64,000 nucleotides of DNA. It comes from Albula goreensis. Taxonomy: Eukaryota > Chordata > Actinopteri > Albuliformes > Albulidae. The number at the start of each line of letters is the position of its first letter. Positions within the stretch are counted from its first letter, which is position 1. The notes beneath the pieces are model-generated. The model ran no database searches. It was not told the origin of the DNA and worked only from the letters and a program-made list of their open reading frames with translations. Where the stretch lies: NCBI GenBank assembly GCA_022829145.1, contig CM040745.1, positions 33,200,406-33,264,405 of the forward strand, written 5' to 3'. Below, one piece after another: positions 12,401 to 28,556 of the stretch. The position numbers and the translations under genes were made by a program.

Positions 12401-13100
12401 TCAATGCACAGTCTTATCTTCATGGGGGTTATTTGAGGTTAGACAGTGACAATTTTCTGCTGTCCCCTGTGTTTTTTTCAGTGCCATATCTCCATAATGT
12501 AGTCCTTTGCACTTTGTGTTTGATGCAAGATGCCTATGTGCTTTGAATCATCTATCACTTGGACTGTGTTGCTTTGGTTGTGATGTTCCTCAGTAGTTAA
12601 GCAAAAATATGCTAATTTACATTCCTTAATATAAACTGTATCAAGAAATTGTATTTTTTACTTCAAATGTAGCCTTATCCGGCCTGACTTGAAATGTGTT
12701 TATTGCAGAAATGTAAATGAAAAATGCAAAATGCAACTAGATTTGGAGTGAAGGCATGAATCCTCTATGAGTCAGCTCATTTGAATCCACACTCTTCAGA
12801 GCCATAAACACACAACCACATCATGCCATCTAAATACACACCTATATAGCATATATACATCCATAATGCATAGTCATAGGTTGGCAGTAAAAGTATCCAA
12901 GTTTGTGTTGAACTTTTTGAGAATTCGGTAAAAGGATTTGCATCTAAATATTGAGTCTGAATTTTTTAAAATGTATTTTCACAGGTTTGTTTAAATAAAC
13001 ATACCATACATAAAACCATACCATACAAACAGGAACATAAAATGTGTAAAATAGAATGTTCCTTGAGTTCTGAGTTAAAATAAAATCATTACAAATGGCT
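9401..13100. other. Intergenic stretch
   Basis: AT-rich DNA with frames of about 60-108 codons, none with a recognisable product. It contains repeat copy 2 (10501-10720) and an oligo-T run near 11370-11385. I see no gene. Confidence 0.45.
10501..10720 (+). repeat. Dispersed repeat, copy 2 (unclassified)
   Basis: It begins 'cagtggcggctggtgagctt' and aligns with 425-620 in the same orientation, with an extra block of about 25 bases ('cgtaacctttaaaccaatca' and flanks). It has no visible coding capacity. See copy 1 for the comparison. Confidence 0.6.
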
Positions 13101-13105
13101 CCATT

Positions 13106-13417
13106 GTCACTATTACTATTACCATTACTATTACTATCACTATTACTGATACTATTACTATTACTTACTGATTACTATCACTATTACTATTACTATTACT
13201 ATTACTATTATTACTATTACTATTACTATCACTATCACTATTACTATTACTATTACTGTTACTATTACTATACTATTACTATTACTGATACTATTACTAT
13301 TACACTATCACTATTACTGATACTATTACTATTACTATTACTGATACTATCACACTATCACTATTACCATTATTACTATTACTATTACTATTACTATTAC
13401 TGATACTATTACTATTC
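13106..13417 (+). repeat. Imperfect (ACT/ATT) trinucleotide-based microsatellite
   Basis: About 310 bases of interspersed 'actatt', 'actatc' and 'actgat' units. The long open frame here, nearly all Leu/Ile or Tyr depending on frame, is a product of the repeat and not a gene. Confidence 0.9.
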
Positions 13418-14734
13418 ACTCAAATGAAATCGGGTCTACATTGCATAGGGATATACAGTTTGGGGAATATGACTCTGAGTACCCCATAATACTTTCATAA
13501 GTAAAAGATTAGTGAAAACTCATTGCTATGAATGCCTGAGGTGGTTTTGACACCATCCCGTCACCTTCCATTACATAGCCTATATGTTCAACAGATGGAA
13601 GAGTTATCACAGAGACTTTGTTCAACAGATGGAATTGTTTTCAGAGCTATTAGATGGTATCTAAGAGGGTAAAGTGTTCAGTTTTTGGTAGCTCCATCCC
13701 TCTAACATCCATCTGCCAATGATATATCATCCCTCCATCATTTACAATGACTACAGGGAAAAGAGAAAAGTATCAGCATCCAAAATATGAAAATATATCA
13801 ACAACAATGTGCAGTAAATAAGCATATTTTCTTTGCTGCTTTATAAAATCATTTGACATTAGAATTTTGGCTTGGAAACAAGTCATAGCCTCGGTGAACA
13901 TGACTTTTCCAGAGGGTGGAAAGCTGTAAAACATTATGAGGACATAGATGGGCCTGTAACAGGAGGCAATAAAAGGATAAGTGCCATGAATGCAGCACAC
14001 TTGTTAGCAGACAAGGGGAGGATTTTCCAGATGAATGGTCCCATTGAATGAGACAGTTTTATTTGGGGATATACTGCAGTCAGGTATTATCCCTAATGGT
14101 GACACTAATCTGCTCACCTGCAATATTGATATTAATTGGTTCTCCTTTAGTGATATGATTCGCTGGTTACTTAGACCAATTGTAAATGAGTTGATAGCTT
14201 ACAACAGGTGTCATATCACAGACATATTTAAGTAATTGATGCTCTTTAATAAGTGCTAGCATGTCAAATAAGACTGCTTATGAGTTATAATGGAGTTTCA
14301 AAAAATATTTCTATACAAATATTTTGTCTCAGCTACTCTTGAAAAAAAGTATACTTTTTAAAGTTTTGTTGATGTTAAACGTTTATAACAACATGTCAGT
14401 TTTACCATATAGTTAATGTTGTGTTAACATAAACCGTCTTATCTCCTGTACTTCTTTTATAAACCGTCAATATTAGCTAAGACGTATCAGAATCAAGGGT
14501 CAGACTGTTTATGATATTTTTTCCCTCTTCGGACTGCCACTGAAGCATGCGTGTTCCATCTCCTCACCTGTGAAGCCGTCATTGTCTTCCACAGTGAAGG
14601 TCACATGACACCATAGGAACTGTAGCATCAGTGCACCTGTGGATCTCTCACTGGCAACAGCTCAAAATGGACCTGGCTTAGTGCCGGGAGGAACCTGACC
14701 CTCACAGGACGAACCCATGCTTGTGCCGCCACAG
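13418..14734. other. Intergenic stretch
   Basis: No gene or identifiable repeat is seen. Frames at 13773 (-) and 14035 (+) are 75 codons or less and unrecognised. Confidence 0.4.
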
Positions 14735-14935
14735 CGGTTTCCATTTGGGTAATGGTTTAGCAGCTTAGTGGTTAAGGTGCTTGAATGGAACCTATCAAGA
14801 TGGTAGATCAAGCCCTGACAGCCAACAATAACATTAAAGTTACTTGGCCCTTCACTCAATGTTGCTCCCAGGGGGGATTGGTCCCTGGTTAGTCTACTCA
14901 ACTGTAATGTAAATGGTTGAGTTTCTAACTGGCTA
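14735..14935 (+). repeat. tRNA-derived SINE, degenerate
   Basis: 'agcttagtggttaaggtgct' gives the A-box region, 'agatcaagccctgacag' the decayed B-box region, and 'cccttcactcaatgttgctc' with 'ccaggggg' the body typical of fish SINEs. The L2 tail is not recognisable. Confidence 0.6.
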
Positions 14936-16046
14936 CACACAGGCTTGAAGACATTCACCTTTTATCTTACATTTCAAAGATGGGAAAACACTTCCATCAA
15001 GGTGCTTTGATAACAGTTAACCTTGAAGTCGGTGCTCAATGAGGGTATCAACCACCCTGGAATAATACGATGACCTTTACCATTAAATTTCGAATGGCAT
15101 TTTACACAGAAGGTTTTTAGATGTATCATTCATGCAATGCAGTTTGACTTGAGGATTCGTATTCATTTGGTGTCTATATGGAAAGTAATTTCATTTTAGC
15201 TGTCACTAACATTGTTCTTTTCCAGATTAATAGCAACTAAATTTGTGTATAAGAAATACTGCCTTCCAAACACAGATGCAATTGATAATATTATTGAGGA
15301 ATCTAAGACAGCCTAGTACTATCTGAGTGCCTGCAGATCTGGTGCAGGAAACAAATCATGTCATTTCAGTGAAACGGTTGAATGTTGTCATCCGTCTTTC
15401 ATGTATTAGAAATGTGCTGTTGACATTGTTAGGGAAATCATTTTTTAAGTTCTATACGCCTGTCTTTTCAAGGTTGAAATATTTCCACCACAAACCATAA
15501 AAAAGCTATTTTGTAATATTTGTCAAATGTCATGTGCCATTTTAGTCGTTATGGTAATCGTTCAGTCATAAGACTGCATGGCTAGTTAGGCTCTTTGCAT
15601 TAGGTTGCATTAATTGCTTCAGAATGTACAATTCATGTCATTCTCTCTGGAATTTAAGAGCTGTCAATCCAACTGCTCTGCCCTGTCTGAGCCAACCGGC
15701 ATGGAGATTTTCCAAAGCCCAGTTGATCCAGGTGGTTAATGTGGAATCAGAGGATCATGTGTTTTCAGTGCAGGCCTCGGGGGTGAGCATGAGAGGGAAA
15801 CTCAGGAAGAGGACGATGTTCTCTCTTTTCATTCGTCAGGGGCAGTGGATGTGGCAATGGGCTACACAGCTGGATCTCAAATGGCCTTCCCCCATTTCCG
15901 CTCTTGTGGCACACTGCCTTGTCATGGTCCTGCCCACGCTTGGCCTGGTCACCACTGCCAAGGTTAAAGCTATCATGTGACATGAATGAACATGTGTCCA
16001 CCCACTCTCAGCACCATTACCTCTTTAGTATCTACACTTTGCTTTT
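14936..16046. other. Intergenic stretch
   Basis: A 118-codon plus-strand frame at 15624-15980 and a 78-codon minus-strand frame overlap a less AT-rich patch. Neither resembles a known protein. I see no gene. Confidence 0.4.
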
Positions 16047-16120
16047 CATTACATTACAGTGCATTACATGAAAGGCATTTGTTAGACGGTCTTATCCAGG
16101 GCTACTTACAAGGCAAAGTG
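16047..16120 (-). repeat. L2-type tail fragment, reverse orientation
   Basis: The top strand shows 'cattacattacagtgcatta', then 'aaaggcatttgttagacggt' and 'cttatccagggctacttaca'. This is the reverse complement of the common fish SINE/L2 3' tail followed by its short ATTAC-type terminal repeat. Confidence 0.7.
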
Positions 16121-16625
16121 CATGTGAATGGTACAAAAAAAGTGCAGCAGTTACCCTAGAGAGGGGTAAAGTCAAGTGCCAAGGGGGCAGAATAGATCAG
16201 GACCCCCCCTGTATCTTTCATGCTACCTGCTGCACCTCAGATTCTCATCAGGTGCATGGAGTCAGCATTTGCCCCTCTGAGGGCTCAGGGTCTATGGTGC
16301 TGAAGTAAACTGTTGACTAGTGTGCACTCAGCCCTTCTACAGCCCGTTACTGGCTACAAAGTCTGTTCCTAACCCTGAGTTGGCATCCCCAATAAGGAGA
16401 GGTTTCTACTCCATACACTGATCCTGCCCAGTGAGGGTGAGTTCCCTGCTCTGTTTCTTATAGGTGAGTTTTAGGCATCGACAGGCTTTACATTGGCTGT
16501 TCTTCCTCTGCTGTTTGTACACAGTATCCAGGCCTGAGATGGAGGGCCGGTTGGACCAAGCATCACACTTGCAGCGCAACTCAGGAGCAATCAAGTTCAC
16601 CATCATGTTCTGTGTGGGTGGTACC

Positions 16626-16780
16626 CAGGACCAACCCAAGCCTTTATGGGGCCCTAAGCAGAATTTGATTTGGGGGACCCCCCACCACCTTGTGGACATT
16701 TCAAGCGCTCTTGGGGGCCCTCTGGTGGCCATGTGGGCCCTAAGTAGGCGTTAGTTTGTGTATGCATCAGGTTGGCCCTG
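16626..16780. mobile_element. hAT-type MITE with 8-bp target duplication
   Basis: The 155-base element begins CAGGACCAACC and ends GGTTGGCCCTG, an imperfect terminal inverted repeat. It is flanked on both sides by the identical 8-mer GTGGTACC (16618-16625 and 16781-16788). An 8-bp duplication with CAGG.../...CCTG ends is the signature of the hAT superfamily. There is no transposase, so it is non-autonomous. The intact duplication suggests a moderately recent insertion. It carries a CTCF-like motif (16715-16731). Confidence 0.85.
16715..16731 (-). promoter_or_regulatory. CTCF-like motif inside the hAT MITE
   Basis: The top strand reads GGGCCCTCTGGTGGCCA. The reverse complement TGGCCACCAGAGGGCCC fits the vertebrate CTCF core (CCACCAGAGGG). 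Motif match only. Confidence 0.45.
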
Positions 16781-16788
16781 GTGGTACC

Positions 16789-17799
16789 CGAAATTTTGGT
16801 TTACTGCTTCCATCACATCACATTTTTATTCTTCCTTTTAAGAGGTATCTCAGACACTGTTGCTGAAAAACTGTTTCTGTGATCCCTGTGAAATTGGTAG
16901 TGAGAGACATATTTCACAGGGCATTGGATTTGCTGCATTCACTCTGAAACAACTCTGCCAGATATCAGCTTCCTCCTCCCTTCCTGTGCTGAGTGCTGTA
17001 TGACTCTGGGAGAGAGGTTTGAGTTTCCCAAAGTTGCTGTAGTTTAATGTGGACTAGGTTTGTTTAAAACATTTTTATTGAATTTCCATCAGAAATTCCA
17101 TCACATTTGTGATCCTTTTTCCTACTATCTAATAAACAGGATGAGAATAGTTAGTCTGTTTGCACATTTAGATTAGGTATTCTCTGGCTCCCTCTACTGG
17201 TGATACTGCAGCAAATTGCTCGTGCTTAATTTTGATTGCTGTGTGGATTTGCTGAGTAATTGGGTGTTGATTTAAGCTGTAACCTAGTCAGGCCCAGTAG
17301 CTGCCAGCCTGTTGGTGAGATATAAGCTGTGGTTATACATGACTGCCTTGTTACTAGGGTCAGCCTTGGCCAGAGGTGCCCCTCCTTCCTACAGACTGCT
17401 CTGAGTGACACTATTGGTATCTACCTCTAAGATTATTTTTATTAATTGTTATAATTAATTAATAGATGATCGCGACCCCTTTGCATATTTGCACCAAAAC
17501 GCAGAACTGCAAACCATGCAGACAGAAGACATTATTCAAATAAAAGAGACATCAGGTGAAGCAAACAAAAGAAATTACACATAACACACTTTTTCAGAAG
17601 AAAAATAGATATGTAACACAGTTTGATAGATCACTACACCACTGTTTAATAGATGTTGTATCATTTGTTGGTTCTGTTGAGCAGGTCGTGCAGAGCTGAG
17701 CCGATTCCAAAGCTATCGCTGAGAGTTCCTCCCTGGGGAGGAAAATAACATTTGGTTCATCTGATCTGCGCAGAACAGCATCCATTTGGAGACGCTAAG

Positions 17800-17803
<4 letters not shown>
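16789..17803. other. Intergenic stretch
   Basis: It contains a CTCF-like motif at 17186-17203 and otherwise nothing I can name. The frames at 17226 (-) and 17594 (-) are short and unrecognised. Confidence 0.4.
17186..17203 (-). promoter_or_regulatory. CTCF-like motif
   Basis: The top strand is GGCTCCCTCTACTGGTGA. Its reverse complement contains CCAGTAGAGGGAGCC, close to the CTCF core. No other evidence of function. Confidence 0.4.

Positions 17804-17870
<67 letters not shown>
17804..17870 (+). repeat. (CT)n microsatellite
   Basis: About 67 bases of uninterrupted CT dinucleotide. The Leu/Ser and Arg/Glu open frames across it are products of the repeat. Confidence 0.95.
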
Positions 17871-17872
<2 letters not shown>

Positions 17873-19008
17873 CACATCTTCTTCCCTTTCGTCACTGATG
17901 AGGGCCTGCAGTCTGCTCTAATCTCCGCCCGACTGACACTCGGCTCAAAACTGGCACAGGATATAATTCATTGTATCAATGTCATCGGAGAGTGCCAGGC
18001 CAGGGAATAATGCGGAAATTGATAAGAGTAATCCCCACAACTGTTAGGAGTTTAACAAGGTTTTCTCCCCTGCAGGCAAGTGTGTTTGTGGTATATATAA
18101 CAACAACTCGGACAAACATGGATGGACTGATATGAGTCACTGATAGCCAATCTGAAAGTGCATCTATGACGGCAGCATTTATGGCTATTTGAGTCAAACA
18201 TGCCCACTGATATGTGTTCACTGATAACGCTTCACATTCTTAAAGTAACAGAGTCTATACCAGAGGCATGTGGATTCCCTGTCTGGGCATATGGACACAC
18301 TCACTCACAGGCCGAGAAGTTGGCAGCTGAAAGGGATATGTGACACATGTGGATAATAGTAATTGATGATTTGATTTGATTGTGCCACACAATAAAACAT
18401 ACAGTGAGGAATTTTATTTATTCATGTAAAGTTTAATTTAAGGCAGACATTTTCATTTTTTCACTTTTTTGTTCCAGCACTTCTAATCGGACACCAATTT
18501 ATTAAACCAACTTTTCTGCATAAATTTTCCTCCTTCTTTGTTGGCATATTGTACATGCAAACATACATTCCAGTCGTCTCACATAACTGAATTGTAAAGG
18601 GAAAATAAAAATGTACATACTAACTGACAAGAGCAGGGAGAACTGAGCTGACCTACAGCTGAAATCAGTGTCAGGAAAATACTGTTACATTTTCAAATGG
18701 ATATTTAAAGCATTCTGTTGTTCAGAACCCTGGACAGCAACCATACCAATGGACTGCCACAAAAGGGAGTGACCATTCCAGGGGGGTTAGAGAACCTAGT
18801 GGGGGGTTTAAATTATCAGTCAATAAGCCTCCCTATCTGCTCTGTGCATTTATTGATTCTGGCCTTGTTTGTTTGTCTGTATGTTTCCGTATCTGTAAGG
18901 TATTGTTTCTGATTTTGCACCACTCAGTAAACAGGGTTGGCTGTTTGATGAAGGAACAAAGTGTAGGATTACTTAAACTCCCCCATACTGCCGATGGGTG
19001 TATGAACA
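17871..19008. other. Intergenic stretch
   Basis: The first 330 bases after the CT repeat (about 17880-18210) are balanced in composition and could be a conserved non-coding element, but nothing coding is seen. The rest is AT-rich with no identifiable feature. Confidence 0.35.
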
Positions 19009-19062
19009 TGAATGAATGAATGAATGAATGAATGAATGAATGAATGAATGAATGAATGAATG
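19009..19062 (+). repeat. (GAAT)n tetranucleotide microsatellite
   Basis: About 13 tandem copies of gaat. The minus-strand 'FIHS' repeat frame across it is spurious. Confidence 0.95.
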
Positions 19063-19980
19063 TTCCCATTTGTAATGCATTTAATGGACACGTGAGGGCA
19101 GACTTTCACTACAATCTGAAAAGCAACTTCTCAAAGAGAAGATGGAATGTAGAAGTAGCTGAATTGCTCCAAAGGTCCACTAGTTCTGTGCTATGCTGGT
19201 TCTGTTCTCAATTATTCCAAAATGGTCCACCTTCTCTGCGAAATACTAAATCAAGCACATTTCTACTGACACAATAATCAAACCGATGGTGATTTAGAGG
19301 TGTATCATGTGAACTGAAAGATGTATTCCGCTCGACTGGTTAGACACTTGCTGGTCTTTGTCATTTACACCAAATTGGCTCAATTACTTTCCTGATACAA
19401 GGGAGAGACCACTGAAAAAACATTCAAGCAGTTATCTTGGATCCACAAGCTGTCATAATTTATTTCACAGCATGGGAAGCAGTAGGAGCTCTGGCATTTA
19501 TCATGCATAATTTATTTCTTAAAATACATAATAAACTAGAAACCTTTAAATAGTCATATCCACCCATGAAACACTATCTAATAGACCCCAAGACTTCATT
19601 GGTTAACTAAGTGCAGTGGTTTGTTTAAGATGAAATGCACTAGTTGATATTGCATTTAGTGTATAAATGTTGATTTTCAATGTTGGTGGTAGGAAATATC
19701 CTCCTGTTAGGGGAGACATTATGACGGGATTGATGGAGCTTTGAAATGGTCAAAGCAAATTAGCAAAATAAGTACCGGGTATTCTACAAGTGTACATATT
19801 ACTATAAGTATCACAGTCTTTGACAATTCTCTTGCTTTAATTTATATCAATGGTGAGGTTGGGTCGTGGTCTAGGTTGTAAAATGCAATGTTTTTAGACT
19901 GATGCTAAACATTAAAATAGAGAATGACTTTGTACCAAACAATGCTGTCAATAAAACAGGTTGACTTCGCAGTCTTTCAT
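19063..19980. other. Intergenic stretch upstream of lancl3
   Basis: AT-rich sequence with no gene or identifiable repeat. Confidence 0.4.
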
Positions 19981-19984
19981 TGCG

Positions 19985-20040
19985 TAGAATACAAGTCCCA
20001 TAAATCACTGGTATCCAGAATATACCATTTCCGGGTTCCA
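19985..20040 (+). promoter_or_regulatory. Probable lancl3 proximal promoter motifs
   Basis: 'atacaagtcccataaatc' (19989-20006) resembles the ZNF143/Staf site (ACTACAATTCCCAGAATGC). 'atttccggg' (20026-20034) holds an ETS core (CCGGAAA on the other strand). Both lie about 200-250 bases before the lancl3 start codon, where such sites are usual in TATA-less promoters. Motif evidence only. Confidence 0.35.
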
Positions 20041-20203
20041 TGGAAACACCATTGTAGCGGAACCTATGCATTTTGTTGTGAAGTCTGTCAATGGGAAACG
20101 TGTAAGAATTAAGGTGCTATTCGCGTTGATTGTAGTACTTAAGCTCAAGACGCAACTCGAAAAGAGGACACTGGGTTTGTAATAGTATTGGCGGATATCT
20201 TAA

Positions 20204-25933
<5,730 letters not shown>

Positions 25934-28556
25934 ACGTTCCCATGGCGAAAAGGAAGAGGAAGATGGCCGCTATTGGACAGGGACCAAGCTGGGGTTAGGT
26001 TGACAATGAATAATTGTTTCAAAGCTGGTAATTTTCGTCTTGTTTCACTGTTTTCCAGTGGATGTTGTAGCTTGATTTTTATCTCAGGTGGAAAAAGTCT
26101 TTGGGGTGTTTAGATTTTAAAAGTGACTGTGGTGATTGAATTAGAGTCGAGGTACGCTATCAGAATCGTGTACGAAACGATTTTGGTAGTTTGAGAAAAA
26201 TGTTAGTGTTTCCTGGTGACATACATTCTCTGTGAAAAAACTTTTCGCCCATCATCAGCGTCTGCTCTTTTCACTACACACTACAGGCCACACTACTTAC
26301 CATATCTCTGTGAGCACCAGTGCACAGATGTCACCTGACCTAATATTGTGCTACCAATTTACTGGTTCACCAGCTCTGTGTCGTATCTCTGTTGCCAGGT
26401 AAATTCCCACAGGTACAACTGCATCTGTTCGGGCATGCTCTGTTAGTCCATATTCGACAGACACACTCCCAGCACACAGACTGCTTTGATTTGGAAAAAC
26501 GGGATCATATTTTAAATTCATCACAGAGGCAGCTGTGCTCATTTCTAATGGAAGAGGCACTTTATTATTGTATTTAACATCACAACTGCTGGGCCAGAGT
26601 TAGCTCCAGTGCTAATACTCATCTGCAGTCCCAAGCCAGGAAAACATGAAATCACAAATCATGGTACTATTACTGAATTATTGACAATAAAACATAGAGC
26701 ATATAATAAAGAAATATATAAAGAAACAAAAAAGAAAATCACTTGCAGTAATCACAATAATCCACTTCCATTGCCTATACACTACACAGAACTCAAGCTA
26801 CATTCAACAAGGTATCGCCACCAGGTGATTTCTCTCTAGACTGACTGAAAAGGGAAGTTACAGTTTTCAGGATAGGTTTTTGGGTCTGCCATGTTTTTGT
26901 AAGCAGTATATTATTGGTTAACGATTGATATGTTTAAATCGCTACATCCAATTGTAGCCAAATATACACATACATTTGAATCATTAGAAATAGTAGCAGA
27001 CCATCAGGTTAGAAACAAAAAACACTGGAATTTGGATGGACTGACCTCACCTCCAAAGTAGGTGGGCTCGTAGTGCTGTAAGATTTTGAGTCTGAAAAGT
27101 GAAGCTACCTAGTAAAGCTGTGATATACAGGGACGTTGCTTTTTCTTGCTTAGCCTGCTCGGTAATCACAAATGTAAACACAACTAAAATATGGGCTTCT
27201 TTAAATCATTTATTGTGTGTTTGCTGAAACTGAGGAAACAAGCAATCTGCAATTTGTCTAATATTAAATAGGGCCTGGTAGATTTAGTGGAAAATACGCG
27301 CTCCCTAATCGGCGCATCAGTTGTAATTTCTGCTTGCAATCAAGCTGTCTCGTGATTAGGTTTGATTGCTCATTTGAATCATTTAGCTCAAAGTTAACTG
27401 CCACAGTATAGCAGCGCGATTGTAATGAGCACTTCCTGGAATGTTTTCCTTTGATTAGGCCCCTCAATTTCTTAACTGTGAGAGTTGCTTCTCCCTTCCC
27501 GCACAGCACGCATTTTCCACTGATCGCTTAAGTCAGTTGATTGGCCAAAGACAAGTCCTTCTGCGTTAAGAGAAAAGCAACATGTTCATGTTTCACACCT
27601 TCTGTGTTTTAATGAAATCCTAGGAAGACAGCTATACAATTTAACGCAACACATTTTGTATATAAACACAGTTCTTCTCAGTACAGTACTTTTAGATTTT
27701 TAGTCATAGGACACTTTATACTTCCACATTTTTGAAGCATTTTCTAAACTAACACGTGGACCTTACATCACTGTAATTCTGTCAACGTTATTGTTAAGTC
27801 GTTAGCATTTGTTGGGTGGTTTTGTGTCAGGTTTTCATGTTTGTTATAATGGTGGTGCGCATAAACACACCGTTGCAATGTGTTTTTTTATGGGCTAGGG
27901 TCCCATAAACGAAAAATGAATATTTGTATTTAAGAACGTTTCCGTATCCATGTCATGTTGTTGTAAAGTATTCTTTTCAGAATATTTAATAAAAACATAT
28001 TCACAATGCATATGGTTTCACCAGCTTCTTTGTACATAGGCTACACCTCTATTCTGAAATACTGTTCGTAATACATAATGTTGCCTAATGTTTTTTTTTA
28101 AGGTTTTTAAGGTTTGTCCTTACTTAAATTGCTGGAGACTATCTTGCTGTGTGTTAAAAATCAAATTTCATGCTTCTGGTTGTATGTTGGGTTTAATATG
28201 TTTGAGCAGAAATTTGCCCGAATTTGTAGACAAAAGACATTTAAATTAGGAAGGGCTACTTATTAACCGCCAACATTATGGACGAGATGATTAAAGGTGA
28301 CTGAAATAGCCTAGAAATTTAGACCACACGTAGATTGAGTGCAAAAGAGAGTAACGCTAACCCAAATGGGTCCACCTACTGATTAGATGTAGTACTACAC
28401 CATGTGGTCCTCATTACTCGCAGAAAGCTGCGAGAATGTGGTAAACATCGTTTATCTGGGTGTGTGCCTCTACCCCCTCGGGCTGAGTCTTGCCTGTTCT
28501 GAGGCAGCAGTCGGTTTTGGCTTGGAGAAAAAGGCTTTTCAAATGGCTGAAGAAGG
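25934..28556. other. lancl3 3' flank and xk upstream region
   Basis: The lancl3 3' UTR begins at 25934. Nearby poly(A)-signal candidates are AATAAA at 26686-26691 and 26705-26710, with another at 27988-27993. The block 27264-27560 has balanced composition, is rich in homeodomain-type cores (gattag, taatga) and may be a conserved non-coding element. No further gene is seen. Confidence 0.4.
26686..26710 (+). terminator. Candidate lancl3 poly(A) signals
   Basis: Two AATAAA hexamers (26686-26691, 26705-26710) lie about 750 bases after the lancl3 stop codon. They are the first canonical signals downstream. The true end is not proven. Confidence 0.4.

Noticed and set aside
13095-13403. 102-codon open frame rich in Tyr and Leu
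   Set aside because: It is entirely the ACT/ATT microsatellite.
15624-15980. 118-codon plus-strand frame
   Set aside because: No homology recognised, no splice or promoter context, and an overlapping open frame on the other strand.
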